Below, one piece after another: positions 19,804-31,156 of a stretch of 64,000 bases of DNA (position 1 is the stretch's first letter; each line of letters opens with the position of its first letter). Origin of the DNA: Euptelea pleiosperma (Eukaryota > Streptophyta > Magnoliopsida > Ranunculales > Eupteleaceae). The notes beneath the pieces were generated by a model that made no database searches, was not told the origin of the DNA, and saw nothing but the letters and a program-made list of their open reading frames with translations. Both the position numbers and the translations under genes were made by a program. The DNA lies in contig CM068549.1 of assembly GCA_035048495.1 (NCBI GenBank), positions 13,983,103 to 14,047,102 of the forward strand, in the 5' to 3' direction.

Positions 19804-21620
19804 ATAATAAAAAGCACGTAATGAGACTTAATCAAAATGACTTTATATCTACACTTTCGAGAATGTATTTAATTCATACAAGTAGCCTATTTTGTCCAGA
19901 AAAGTGTGTTCTACGCACTGGAGGAAACTCTTACGTAGAAAAGTGGATAAATAGAGAAATTTTACGTAAGAGAGTGCAATAACGCTAAAAGGATAATAGC
20001 TTAAAATAAACACTTTTAAGCAAATATTAATATTGAATAGGGTAAAGGACCCGGTCTTGATTGCAATCAATATTTAACGGAATAAGGTCTCAACCAAACT
20101 CCAACTTAGTCAAGATCACTCTTGAGTCAAGCAGGGTAACAGTATAGATGTAGAATTACTATGGGAGCATTTCTAAATCTAAAGAGAAAGCTCCCAACAA
20201 ACAAAATTAAGTTACATCTCAATAGAGAAGCGTAGCTTTGATGTTGCTGAAGTTTAAACGAGGTTGTAACCCAGAACCGCAGCACACACCAATCACTCGA
20301 GTTGATCCAAAATCGAAGAACGCTGATCACTAAAGCCAATCTCCCACAAAGAATAATACGAGAATCGTGAAAACAAGCTAGCAAGCAAAGGGGTAAGGGA
20401 GCAAGAACAATTTTCTTGAAGATAAAGAACTCAAGACATGCTTTCCCAAGTCTACGGCAATCGACTAATAGAGGTTACATAAATACCCAAGGTTATTCTG
20501 GAATTGATTACACAAGTAGTATACTTATGAATTTCTATACACATTAGACTACAAATATTTCTTAATGTTTCAAGTCAACTTTCAGATGCAAGCTATAATG
20601 AGATGGATCGGAAGATCTGAAATAGAGCTACAACATAAAGGGCAAGCTTTACAGCAGAGAAGGAATTAAAACAATCATTGAAGAGGAATCCTAAATTTTC
20701 TATTGGGTGCTCTCACAACAGATACCAACAAAAAAGCAGAAAAAAGTCTAATTCTAGAATATATCAGAAAAGAATAAAGCCAACAAAAAAACCCCAAAAT
20801 GAGAATACCTCTGAAGAAACATAACTTCTTCGAGAACACATTTAAGGTTGGATTCCTGATGACCCAAACCCTCGCACTAATCACAATGCTGTCCTGGGAA
20901 ATCGATCCTCTTCCCCCAATACAAGAAAAGATATGATAGACTTCATCACATTTTCTAGGGTCTCACAGAGGGGAAAGAGAATCCGATCGTAGAAATCAAA
21001 GAGGAGAAAATGCAAAAAAACTCAAATGGCACAAATGAAGATCGCCAGGAACAAAATTGGGGATATGCGATAGAGACGAGGATGAAAGAGAGAACAAAGA
21101 CCCCGAGAACGAGAGAGGGATTAAGGTTTGTCGTCCCAAAGAACAAGAGAGATTAGGGTTTGTTTCTCACTAAGAGAGGGTTTAGGGTTTGTTCCTCCCT
21201 GAGAAAGAGAGAGTGATTCAGGTTTGAGAGAAGAAAACGAGAGAAAAAGAGATAGATAGACTTGAGAAACGCAACCCTGGTAGCGGCGGTGGTACCCGCG
21301 GCTAGTGAAAGCGGGCAGAAGAGAGATGATGATGAATATCGAGTTGTTGCCTGGGAAAGAAGAGACTGAGAGGATTGAAATAGAGAATGAAGAGAAAACT
21401 GAGAGACGGATCGAGAATGGGTCGTGGGTATTTATAAATATATTATACGATTACAGTTTATAGTTATAAGCCATGATTTTTGTTAAAACGTGGTTTAATG
21501 GTTTTAAGCTGCGATTTTAGTAAAAACTATGGCCATTTTGCAACCCTTTAGGCGACGTTTTTTTTTTTTGGAAAACAATAGTCTTTTTATTTTTCTAAAT
21601 TAATTTTTTGTTTAAATTAG
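19804..21620. other. No gene recognised; minus-strand promoter-like texture
   Basis: A minus-strand TATA-like box (TATTTATAAATAC near 21430) is followed, reading downward, by a pyrimidine-rich leader with many CTCTCTC runs (21420-20950). No convincing coding sequence follows. It may be an LTR leader or a stranded gene promoter. Confidence 0.35.
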
Positions 21621-21630
21621 ACGTTTCAAC

Positions 21631-22030
21631 CAAGGTTTAAAGGAGGCCGTTTTAACGGTCTAACGGGCTGGGGGCTTTATTGTTTAAACCGTTAAAATGG
21701 ATTGAAATGGCCAGGGGCAAAAATGGGAAAACCAGAATTTAACGGAAAAAAAATGGAAAAATGGCGCTGAAATTCAAATTTTGAAATTTTCAAAAGGAAA
21801 AAGAACAGAATTAAGCAGATTTAAGGGCCCTTTTTAATAAAAAAAAATCAGAATTTAACGGTTGTTAAAACGATTTTAACGGCCGTGTAAACGATTTTAA
21901 TGGCCGTTAAAACCAAAAAAATGGCAGTTAAATTCAAAACATGTTTAAACGGTTTTAATGGAAACAGGCTTGGGCTGTTACCTTTTAAACGGCCATTAAA
22001 ACCGTTTAAACGGCCGTTTTTAAAACCTTG
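21631..22030 (-). mobile_element. hAT-type AACGG-rich MITE (400 bp)
   Basis: The termini CAAGGTTTAAAGG and TTTTTAAAACCTTG are flanked by a perfect 8-bp duplication, GTTTCAAC (21623-21630 and 22031-22038). The interior matches the copies at 10288, 31157 and 50881, with ATGGCGCTGAAATTC and CAGGGGCAAAAATGG blocks. Confidence 0.9.
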
Positions 22031-22139
22031 GTTTCAACTTCGGTTTTTAATAAAACTAAAGTCCATTGATTTTTTAACATTGTAGTCTAAACAATATATT
22101 GTTTATGTAGTACTGCATGTACATGCCGTACTATTAAAG

Positions 22140-22380
22140 AGTAATGATTACATAGTCCAAGGTCAATGGACCTCATTTTTTCATTAGCCAAAATGCTCAA
22201 AATCCACGGCTAAAAGCAAACCATAAAAAAGACTCTAATACAACAGATAGAAAATTACTAAACCTGATGAATTTTCATATGTAGGTCCACCTAGGGATTG
22301 GCCAAACATCTATACGGACAGTAGTCTCTAAGAGTGTGCCACATGTAAGGTGCACACGGTGCGCCCTAGTATAAAAAGGG
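22140..22380 (+). repeat. Dispersed block shared with 14930-15150
   Basis: GAGTAATGATTACATAGTCC, AAAATCCACGGCTAAAA and ATCTATACGGACAGTAGTCT match the block upstream of gene 2. The region 22381-22750 that follows shows no gene. Confidence 0.65.
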
Positions 22381-22767
22381 GTTTTTGGCCAATCCCCATT
22401 AATTTATTGATGCAATTTGCAAGTCACCCAAAGTTTTTAAAATAGTTGTGTCTCACCCTCTGATCATGGTCAACGTTGTTGACCATAGACGCCCACTAAT
22501 GGTCGGTGGATGGACATCAAAATATTTTATTAAATGACAATAATGACCTATAAATACATAAAGTACCATTATACCCCTAATTCTAATTCCTTAATAAAAT
22601 AGGTTTTTAGGTCCAGCTGTCCATTGTGTACTCGATCCAACGTCCAACAAATATTCCTACGAAAAACACTACACAGATTATTCTTATGAAAAAGGAAATA
22701 AACGCAAGAACTCAGCAAAGGAAATAAACCCTACACAGATGATCATGAACCACTAAAAGATGAGTTT

Positions 22768-22976
22768 TTTTTTTTTTTTTTTTTTGTAGTCACCATCGTG
22801 AGAGGGCTCCATGGATTAGGAGGTGAAACCTGCACGGACCCGGTCAGAGCCGGTAAAGGGGATCTCTACTCCTGGCACAACTGCTCAAAGGAGAAAATCT
22901 GCCTGTGTGGGTTTGACCCATGACCTCCCTAAAGAGGTGGATACACACCAACCATTTGAGCTGCCATGTTGGGTGT
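22768..22976 (-). mobile_element. Complete SINE with target duplications
   Basis: It lies between perfect 17-bp direct repeats CACTAAAAGATGAGTTT (22751-22767 and 22977-22993). On the minus strand it has a Pol III A-box-like TGGCAGCTCAAATGG and a B-box-like GGTCATGGGTCAAACCC, and ends in an ~18-nt poly-A tail. This is the classic layout of a tRNA-derived SINE, moved by LINE machinery. Length is about 209 bp. Confidence 0.93.
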
Positions 22977-22993
22977 CACTAAAAGATGAGTTT

Positions 22994-23472
22994 GATCATC
23001 AGGGAATTGAACTTGAGTTTCCCCAACCAACGGGGATGGCCAACCTGCTATTGCTTGTATGAAGTGTGTCGTTTCTTAACCAAAACAACCTGCCGCTGCT
23101 GTTGTAAATTTGAAATTCCCTCCTTTATGCCGATTTGTTATTATTTTGGGCGATCATTAAGCAACAATTATTAAAGGCCACCAAATAATTAAAAATGGTG
23201 TGTTGACAAGTATGATAATTTTCAGACTTCATGGTATCATGGTCTGCTAAGAAGACTGCTCATGAGGTTCAACCAGGCCGTCTTAATACAAGTTGGGGCC
23301 TAAGGCGAAAACTCTAAATTGGGTCTTTTATTTAAAATATTAATATAAATTAAAATTAGTTAAAAAAATTAAATTTATATGATAAAAAATACTCATTTAA
23401 ACAAAGAATATTTTACGAAAATACCCCTACACTTAAGTTAGAACAAAAGACGTTTTTTCCTTTCTTTGGTAG
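22994..23472. other. No gene seen
   Basis: AT-rich, with short unrelated frames only. Confidence 0.35.
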
Positions 23473-23970
23473 GGTCGTGATGTAACAAGTTATACTTGAG
23501 ATCTTTTCAATTGTGGAAGCAGCATTTTTGGTTGTCACCGCTGCCATCCGGGCCCATTGACCGCATGGATGTTTAGCCCACCCCTTAGTAGACATTCACA
23601 CCAAAATCAGCTTGTTTGATGATTTTGAGCTATTGATTTTAGTACTAAAAAAATGGTTGCATTCAATAGCTATGTCCAATCCAAATCCAAATCCTATAAA
23701 TTACTAGTCAGGCTGATTTTTGGTTTGTAGGTCCACCATGGGATAGGACAAACATCCATATAGTTAGAGTCCTGTAAGAGTGTGCCACATGGCTTATATT
23801 GGGTCCCTGTACCTGTCATTTTAGATCTATTAATGGAGCCCGACCCATATCCGCAAGGGGTGGGATAAACATCCATGCGGTCATGTGCCTAGATTACAGT
23901 GGTGAATAACAAAAATCGTGTTTCCGCGTTGAAAACATTTCAGCCATACCTTGTCACATCTTTTTTCTTT
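23473..23970. mobile_element. Palindromic MITE, decayed and compound
   Basis: The left end (GATGTAACAAGTTATACTTG, then TTTTCAATTGTGG) and right end (CCATACCTTGTCACATC) match the TIRs of the copy at 24992-25382. A second arm pair (GGTCCACCATGGGATAGG, AGTCAGGCTGATTTTTGG) lies inside. Confidence 0.65.
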
Positions 23971-24081
23971 TTTGTAAACTGTGCTACTTACCTTGTTATA
24001 TCTTTTTCCTTTTTTATTTTTTGGTAAACTGTGTTGCTTCTTTTGGTAAACTGTGCTGTTGTAGAATAGAGAAAAAGAAAG

Positions 24082-24263
24082 GAGAAAAACTTCTGTCACA
24101 ATGGATTGCAAATCACACATTCATAAACCAATCAGTTATGGGCACATACCCAAGTGCTTTTTGCAACATACCCATGTGCTTTTTTGCTTTAAGGTGTACG
24201 TGCCGAGAATTCATTGGCTTGTGATTGTGTGATTTGCAATCTGTTGTGACAGAAGTTTTACTC
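24082..24263. mobile_element. Short MULE-type MITE (182 bp)
   Basis: The TIRs run ~38 bp: GAGAAAAACTTCTGTCACAA on the left, complement of TTGTGACAGAAGTTTTACTC on the right, then GGATTGCAAATCACAC paired with its complement. The flanks AAAAGAAAG and AGAAAAAAG match 7 of 9. The terminus is the same as in the larger palindromic copies. Confidence 0.8.
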
Positions 24264-24269
24264 AGAAAA

Positions 24270-24991
24270 AAGAGTGATTGCAGGGGCTTGACGCTGATGC
24301 ATAGATGGGGCCTTTTCAAAAAAAAATTATTAATAAAACACTTCAAAATATTTTGAGATTTGGGGCCTTACACGTCGGGGGCCTTAGGCGGCCGCCTCAT
24401 TTGCCTAATGGTCGAGCCGGGCCTGGGTTCAACTCAGCAGACCACGCCATTTTTTAAAATTCCATAAAACAACGCACCTATAGTATGATGTTTCTTAACA
24501 AACGACACACAAAAACACACTAGGTGCTTTGTTATTCCTGAAATTAAACCAAGAAACTACAGAACCATCACTAACTGGATTTTTCTTCATAGAAATTAAC
24601 CTAATTTAGTCAAGTAAAAAGTAGCTGTGTTCGAGCACTTAAAAGGGGTTTCAGAATGGTTTGGTTCTTTCCCAATCTATATGTGCGTTGTTATTTCAAA
24701 GTGGGAAGTGGGAACCAAGGAGCTTATGTACTAACTGGGAATTTCTTGGTAAGACGTTCTTGCGAGGTTTAATTTTTGTTGAAGCCCAAGGTTACAACCA
24801 GTGTTTGAAAACTCGAAAACTCAACTCGACTCGAAAGTTTACCGAGTTGAGTTAACTCGAATACTCGAACTCGACCCAAAGTAACTCTACCCGAGTGGTA
24901 TACTAACAACCACTGTTAGATTCGGTCAGCACACGAACACCGAGAGGGGTCAGAGAAAAAGGACGTCTTGGAAGCCGAGCCTTTTATTTTT
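24270..24991. other. No gene; half of a CGAGT-rich foldback
   Basis: No coding frame is supported. Near 24795-24900, AACTCGAAAACTCAACTCGA and CCGAGTTGAGTTAACTCG form a short palindromic stretch resembling an end of another MITE. Confidence 0.4.
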
Positions 24992-25382
24992 GGAAAAAGA
25001 TGTAACAAGGTATGCCTGAAACTGTTTCAAATGCCGAAGCACCATTTTGGTTACTTACCTCTGTCATCTGGACCCACTGACCGCATGGATGTTTATCCCA
25101 CTCCTTGGTGGATATACAAACTAATAATCACCCTGATTGGTGTTCTATAACCATTAGATTTCAACACTTTTTAAAGCATTCTTAGAGCCGTTGAATGCAA
25201 CCATTATTTTTATACTAAAACCAACGGCTAACAATCATCAAACAAGCTGCTTTTTGGCATAAATGTCTATTAAGGGGTGGGCTAAACATCCATGCGGTCA
25301 GTGGGCCCAGATGGCAGCGGTGACTACCTTCCGCAATTGAAAAGATCTCAGGTATACCTTGTTACATCACGACCCTTTTTCT
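24992..25382. mobile_element. Palindromic MITE
   Basis: The left TIR reads GATGTAACAAGGTATGCCTG and the right TIR the complement of CAGGTATACCTTGTTACATC. The arms carry CCACTGACCGCATGGATG and CATCCATGCGGTCAGTGG. Exact ends are uncertain by ~10 bp. Confidence 0.8.
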
Positions 25383-25418
25383 TCAGTTCAAGTATTGTGT
25401 CAGGAAACATTTGGTGGG

Positions 25419-25817
25419 GAGTAAACCTTGGCTCACACCTGTGTGTGAGCAAAGCCGTTCACACACCACAATATGAGCCACGTGGCACACTCTTAGATTA
25501 CGATGACTGTATGAATGTTTGACCAGTCCCTCGTTGGACCGGCAAACCAAAAATCAGCCTGATTAGTTATGTCAGACCTTTGGATCTAGTATCCCAAATA
25601 ATGTTCAATAATGTTCTAAATTCAACGGTTAAAATCAACCCCTGTAAATGACTCCAATGCAACGCTTAGAAATCACTAATCAAGCTAATGTTTTGTTTAC
25701 AAGTCCACCGAGGGACTAGCCAAACATCCATATGGTCATATAAGAGTGTGCCCCGTGGCTCATATTGTGATGTGTGATCGGCTTTGCTCTCACACAGGTG
25801 TGAGGGAAGGTTTTCTC
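25419..25817. mobile_element. Palindromic MULE-type MITE with 9-bp duplication
   Basis: It starts GAGTAAACCTTGGCTCACAC and ends with the complement of GAGAAAACCTTCCCTCACAC. The flanks TTTGGTGGG and TGTGGTGGG match 8 of 9, as expected for Mutator-like elements. The arms carry CACAATATGAGCCACGTGG and its partner. It is non-coding. Confidence 0.85.
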
Positions 25818-25924
25818 TGTGGTGGGGACATGAAAGTCACCAAAAATTTACTTAAATCTTTTGCAAGGATTGCGGCACTCATTGGGTCCAGCCAGTCCAC
25901 ATAGAAAACTACTCCACATCAAAT

Positions 25925-26260
25925 TTCATCGAGTCAGCTTTGGGGGGCTTGACTTGCTCCCTTAACGTGTCAACCTTTATATTGGTGGAAAGGAAAGGAC
26001 TACTTCCACAGGAATTTTTTTTTCTAGTAGGATTTTGAACCATTCAATCTAGTGGCCCAATGTATCCCTTTTGGGCCCACTGATTGCATGTATCACCCTG
26101 ATTGATTATCTTTAGCCAATTAACCTTTAGTACTTTTTAGAAGCGATTCTACCCATTGGATTCAATCATTCTTTCCACTTGCACCACACCACAGTGAGAG
26201 AATTAACAGAATCCCTCTTGTGCTTACCCGTTTGATTTTTCACTACCCAAGAAAATCTTG
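25925..26260 (+). repeat. Upstream duplicated block of peptide gene 3
   Basis: It matches 15540-15840 before gene 2 (AACGTGTCAACCTTTATATT, CATTCAATCTAGTGGCCCAA). It then carries CCTCTTGTGCTTACCCG, which also occurs before genes 1 and 4. Confidence 0.8.
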
Positions 26261-26271
26261 AATCCAACTGA

Positions 26272-26519
26272 TACACATCACCCCCATAAAAAAATGCTTA
26301 AATTCAACGGCTAGAAATCACCAAACAAGCTGAATTTCAATCATTACTCTTTGGTACACATCACCCCATAAAAAAATGCTTAAATTCAACGGCTAGAAAT
26401 CACCAAACAAGCTGAATTTCAATCATTACTCTCTCGTACACATCACCCCATAAAAAAATGCTTAAATTCAACGGCTAGAAATCACCAAACAAGCTGAATT
26501 TCAATCATTATCTGTCTGG
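26272..26519 (+). repeat. Three-unit tandem repeat, 82-83 bp
   Basis: Units start with TACACATCACCCC at 26272, 26355 and 26437 and continue with ATGCTTAAATTCAACGGC and ACAAGCTGAATTTCAATC. A single related unit is present before gene 1 (near 10157 and its duplicate), so this is a local amplification in copy 3. Confidence 0.9.
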
Positions 26520-26723
26520 TACAAATATGACAAACTGTTCAACAACTTGTCTCCAAATCAGATGATCTAATTGGGTAATTTGACACAAGAAATATAGGTG
26601 GGTCTCAGCCAGCCGTGTGTGTGCGACGTGTACGGTACACGCGGTGTGCCGGCTAAAACAAATATAGTCAAACAAAAAATCTAGTCAAAATTAAAAACGC
26701 TCTTATCTCTCGCTAAGACATTA

Positions 26724-26734
26724 ATATATATATA
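26724..26734 (+). promoter_or_regulatory. TATA box of peptide gene 3
   Basis: ATATATATATA lies ~70-80 bp before the ATG. The downstream leader GGTCATGTAGTCTACAAACC is identical to gene 2. Confidence 0.7.
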
Positions 26735-26802
26735 GTAGCGGTCATGTAGTCTACAAACCACAGAAGCTCATATCTTGACAAAGCTTTCTCAGCCCAGGAG
26801 AA

Positions 26803-27159
26803 ATGACTAAGATCAGATGGTTACTATCTTTTTCTCTCATCGTTCTCCTCTCATCTTCTCAACTCCCTCCAAGTTCAGCTCACGAAGGTGTCTCAGTTCC
26901 TGTACAAGGAAAACAGCCAGACATAAGTACACAGTCATGGGTTACCCCTGAAGATGGTGCAAGGGCCGGCGGATCTGTAGACAAGTTGTCGTCCGGACTT
27001 GTACATGCTGGGAGACTCGGAGTCCACATGAAGAGGGTAAGGGCCGGCGGTCTGCCGGCTACAGGCAATAGAGCTTCGTCAGCAGTTCTTCGATCACCCA
27101 TCTCTTCACTCCATGTGTATTCCGTTCTTGGGTTTTTCATTCTGATTAATTTCTTTTGA
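26803..27159 (+). CDS. Small secreted peptide precursor, family copy 3
   Basis: This 118-aa protein is very close to copy 1. The signal peptide is 1-26 (MTKIRWLLSFSLIVLL...PSSA). HEGVSVPVQGKQPD is at 27-40, and STQSWVTPEDGARAGGSVDK follows. The core is RLGVHMKRVR at 71-80, but the first Arg of the dibasic pair is Gly (HAGRLG), unlike the other three. NRASSAVLRSPI and the hydrophobic SSLHVYSVLGFFILINFF close it. Length differences among copies 1-4 are all multiples of three. There are no Cys or introns. It shares promoter, leader and 3' sequence with copy 2 and, like copy 2, is followed by the LINE tail and LTR end. Its function is unknown; likely exported, possibly GPI-anchored. Confidence 0.82.
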   Translation: MTKIRWLLSFSLIVLLSSSQLPPSSAHEGVSVPVQGKQPDISTQSWVTPEDGARAGGSVDKLSSGLVHAGRLGVHMKRVRAGGLPATGNRASSAVLRSPISSLHVYSVLGFFILINFF

Positions 27160-27403
27160 TGTTGAACTTGTGGCTGTATTTTATTGATTAAAGCAATAGA
27201 AGAATCTTTAATCTTTCGTTGAAGATATTCAGGCCATCCTTAATATCAGGGGCGAGTGGCTCCGTCCAACCTTGGTTGGAAGCTACGGCCTTGGTGAAGG
27301 AGGTTGTCCCATCCTAATCAGGGCGGAATCTTACGGGAGTCCACCTATAATAGTTATAGACTTTGGGACCCAAGCCACATATAAGATGTTCACCCACAAA
27401 TGT

Positions 27404-27456
27404 CTTTTCTTATGGATTTAAATTTATTAATTAAGGAGGCAAAAGGAAGGGCTTAG
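27404..27456 (-). mobile_element. LINE 3' tail fragment near gene 3
   Basis: It is homologous in sequence and position to those near genes 1 and 2 (flank CCAAGCCACATATAAGATG). It is followed at the same point as in copy 2 by an LTR end. Confidence 0.7.
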
Positions 27457-27566
27457 TGTCATGCCCAGGATTCCAACTACACGTACGATTCTCAACGTGT
27501 GCTCGTCTATCATGAATTCAACGCTTGAATCAAGACACGCAAGGCATTTGTACGCTCACATCTTAG
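27457..27566 (-). repeat. Truncated LTR end shared with copy 2
   Basis: TGTCATGCCCAGGATTCCAA matches the LTR end at 16988 (TGTCATGCCCCGG) and sits at the same place relative to the LINE tail. Similarity stops near 27566, so most of the LTR has been lost or replaced. Confidence 0.7.
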
Positions 27567-29280
27567 GTCCCATTTATTTTTTTTACCTGTATTTTTGGAC
27601 CCTCGAGGTTCGTAACCCATGCAATTTCGGATGTATGACTTTTTGACGGACTTAACAAATTATGCGTGAAAATCAATTATGTTTGTTTGTTTGTGCAAAT
27701 GATAGTAGATGTTGTAATTCTGCAATGGCGTACTCGAATATTTTTACACGGCCTAGATATACATATAATATATTATATATATTAGATATATTATATGTAA
27801 TATATATAATAAAAAATTTATTTTATATAGTGTGATCCACCGTGTGATGCCCTATAAGTGTGTTTTATGATATATCGGTGCGTGTTGTAATACGCAATTT
27901 GGTGCATATTCTATTAATTCTCATCGGGTTGTTGGGGGTATTGCAACTCGCTCCTTTTGCGCACCTTAAGGGCCTAAGTGCACATTTTGAGTTGTGCCTA
28001 TTAGTGCAATTAAACACGCATTTTTTTACCTATATAAGTGCGCATATCGGGACCAAAACACGCGCGTTCGTAAAAAATAAACACGGCCTAAGTTAAAAAA
28101 TTCTAGAAAATTATTTTTTGAAAACAGAATTGTGGACCTAGTATCTGAAACATTTCATTTGAACATAACAAAACTATTTATATTACAACAAGATATAAAT
28201 TACCAATAAGAGTTTATAACTGTTATCATAATATTATATAGTAGAGAATATAGTTAGCAGATCTCCGTTTAAAACTCGATATTTAAAACCAAAAACCATA
28301 TCTTTTGAAAAAACATTACAAATCACGGTCTTTTGAAAACATTGCGATAAAAACATGAAATATTAAATAATTTGAAACAACTTAGTAATTTTATTTTTTT
28401 TCAAAACTCTAATGAATAAAATTCATTCTTGTTTAAAAAATTAAAGAATAACTTTTATTTCAATATATGTCACCAATTTTTATGTTAAAAAAGCATTTTT
28501 AGAAAAGATTAATAGATTATTATGTGTTTCGAGACATCGATAAATGAGATATATTTTTAAAAATAATTAGTGTTGCTTAGATTACTTAGATTTAAAAGAA
28601 ATATCATATAGTTTTGGTTCTATTATACTTATAATACTACCTAATATGGGCATTTGCAAATACACGTATACGTTTTTTTTTAGTATGTACTTTTGGACTA
28701 AAAAAATATTAAACCCGAAGTCCCTCACTTGTTGATCTTTTTGATATTGTTGTGTTTTCTAATAGCTTTTTTGACTCAAATTTTTTAAACTTGCATTTTT
28801 CAATGAGTAAATTATTTTTACCGCTTCACGATTTGATAACTATGGTAGAGAGATGTATAAGATCCAATGATATAGGTATATATAAACAAAAAAATTTGAA
28901 TAGTCTAAAAATAACGACCTACTTAACTATAATACCATAATTATAATACGCTTCACTGCATTTGAATCCCGTTCCACGATCAATCTACAGTCTCCTTGGT
29001 AACTTCTCTGAGCTTTTAGGAAAGAGCCTAGTAAGTAAACCTAATTTCTAATTAAGTTATAACCTCGTAGTCCACACCAGGTATTATTCACGAGTCTACC
29101 TATAGCATACGATATATATAATCATTTTTACCTCATTAGTTATCATCCTTCTACTTAAGTTTATTTAGACCACTAGAAATATTTATTGGTTTTCTCACCA
29201 TCCCATTCAAGATCTCTCTTTAAAATCAAGTAACCATCTTCCCCGGAACCAAATATCCATATTTCAAATCAAGAACTATC
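27567..29280. other. AT-rich region without recognisable gene
   Basis: It contains a TA-rich tract (27774-27822) and many A/T runs. No coding frame or family motif is convincing. Confidence 0.45.
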
Positions 29281-29289
29281 TTCGAAACT

Positions 29290-29400
29290 AGCAAATGTCA
29301 AGATAAGGCATGATTGCATCTTTTGACAGTGCACCTAATTTGACATTCCATTGTGGGCCTACGTAAAAATTTTAATACATCTCCATTACGTGTGTTTATT
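29290..29400 (+). repeat. Paralogous flank with an empty MITE site
   Basis: CAAATGTCAAGATAAGGCAT and CACCTAATTTGACATT match 49628-50110 downstream of gene 4. The 406-bp MITE at 49669-50074 is absent here: ATCTTTTGA is present once near 29312. Confidence 0.8.
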
Positions 29401-29589
29401 GGTGCGAAAAAGTTGGTCCCGAGTCCGACCGTTAAAAGTAATAATGAAACAGATGATCCAAAATTTTCAACTTGCAAGAAATTTCATCATGGGATGAGGG
29501 AAAACCTTGCACCAAAACTTTTCCCATTCAACTAGAAAATAATATAAAATGAGGGGCGGGCTGATAAGGATTGATCTGGTTGCTGTAGT

Positions 29590-29970
29590 GCAGATTACTT
29601 AAAATTCGTCACGCCGCACTCTTTCAGGCCCTGTAGACCAAAAAATCAGCCTGATTAGTGATTTCTAGCAGTATGAATGGTGCATTTTTCAGGCGGGGGG
29701 GGGGGTCTAGGCATTATATACAACAAGGTTTTAAATTTCGGCCGAAACTCTGTGATTTCTGATATTTTTGACCTCAGCGAAATGGTTACAGAAACCGAAA
29801 TTTAAAACCTTGATATATAAGCACATTTTCTTAACTACACAAATACAATGGCTAGGAATTACTAATCAGGCTGATCTTTGGTGTGTAGGTTAGCCAAAGG
29901 GAAGGCTAAACATTCAGGGGTCATGACTTATGGGCTAGGACGAGTGTGCCACTTGCAAGATTTTCCACGA
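29590..29970. mobile_element. Palindromic MITE carrying a nested MITE
   Basis: The arms AAATCAGCCTGATTAGTGAT (near 29644) and ACTAATCAGGCTGATCTTTG (near 29860) pair. A G-run and an 89-bp element (29724-29812) sit in the loop. Confidence 0.7.
29724..29812. mobile_element. 89-bp hAT-type MITE
   Basis: CAAGGTTTTAAATTTCGG at the start and CCGAAATTTAAAACCTTG at the end form a perfect 18-bp inverted repeat. The flanks ATATACAA and ATATATAA match 7 of 8. It shares its termini with the 400-bp AACGG family. Confidence 0.88.
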
Positions 29971-30394
29971 CCCACAATACCACAATGAGAACGACCATAT
30001 CAAAACATTTCCCCTGCATCCGAGAAACCGCATATTTTGAGAACTGTCTTGGCAGTTGACACACACTACATAAGGAAGCGTCACTTCCAAGCTTATCATC
30101 TTTTAGGTGGCTTCATCTTTGGGGGCTTGACTTTGACTTTGTTTATGACTAGTGGGCCCAACAAAGCATTTGCCAAAATCGGATGTGATTGGCTGAGATC
30201 CACTGTCCATTTGGGGATAAGATCTTGGCCCTTCTTTCTTGAAGCCAATGAGAGGGGCTATAAGTGGGGAGACAACCACTTTGTTTTGTTATATAGATAT
30301 ATTTTCTTTTGAAGGCTACACGCGTCTTCCTTCTTTTGGAGCTGAGTCGTATGCCTTGTTTTAACGACGCTGTTGAGGATTGTTCCTCAAAGGC

Positions 30395-30690
30395 GGCTTA
30401 TGTGCCACGTGGCACAATTTTGAAGACCACTGAACGATATTTGGCCCTCCCTTTGGTGGATCTATGGACCAAAAATAAGCATGATTAGTGAGTTCTAGCC
30501 GTTGAATATGACTATCTCAAATAATGCGTGAATACCATGGCGAAAAGTCAACGTTGAGAAGACCGAAATCCAACGGACAGAAATTACCAATCAGATTGAA
30601 GTTTGGACTGTATGTCTACCTTACGATGGGCCAAGCAAGCATTGGGTCAGTGGTATTAAAGAGTTTGCCACGTGGCATATACAGCTGCTG
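30395..30690. mobile_element. Palindromic MITE, decayed
   Basis: GTGCCACGTGGCACAATTTT on the left pairs with TTTGCCACGTGGCATAT on the right. AGCATGATTAGTGAG and ACCAATCAGATTG are the inner arms. It is homologous to 50545-50700 near gene 4. The region 30000-30394 before it holds a 91-codon frame I do not recognise and would not call a gene. Confidence 0.65.
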
Positions 30691-30717
30691 TGGAGAGTAA
30701 TTCTATCAACCTCATTT

Positions 30718-30985
30718 AGGGCGTTTAGCAACACAAAAATAAGTAACTTATTGACTTTTACAAGTCAAAAAATTTTAAAATTAATTTGGATGTGTTTCAT
30801 ATTTTAACTTTTGAAAAGTTAAAAACTAACTTAAAACTGAAGCTTACAGATGTAGCTTTTAACTTCTCAAAAATTAGAATTCCTCCGGACATTTTAATTT
30901 CTATAACTTTTTTAGAGTTAAAAAATCAACTTGTTACTTCTACTACAAGTGTAAGTGCTTTTACTTCTCGTTCCCAAACGCCCCC
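30718..30985. mobile_element. Foldback MITE with GGGCGTTT termini
   Basis: AGGGCGTTTAGCAACAC on the left pairs with CGTTCCCAAACGCCCC on the right, and internal AAGTTAAAA / TTTTAACTT arms fold. GGGGCGTTTGG-type ends are common in plant hAT MITEs. I could not read a clean duplication. The paralogue at 50735 continues without this insert. Confidence 0.65.
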
Positions 30986-31156
30986 TTACAGAAGGCCGCC
31001 TCTTCTGGAACTAATTATTTGGTGTCTCGCGATATGTTAGTTTGAAGTCCCTCTCCCAAATTCAAAGGCCGGGGTACATTCTTGTGGGGCCACTCAATGA
31101 AAATGCTCGAATTAGACGGCTAGAAATCACAAATCAAGCTGATCTTTGGTTTGGAC

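Noticed and set aside
30037..30312. 91-codon frame on + with hydrophobic start
   Set aside because: It contains the dispersed GGCTTCATCTTTGGGGGCTT repeat in its coding part and has no similarity to a known family or paralogue.
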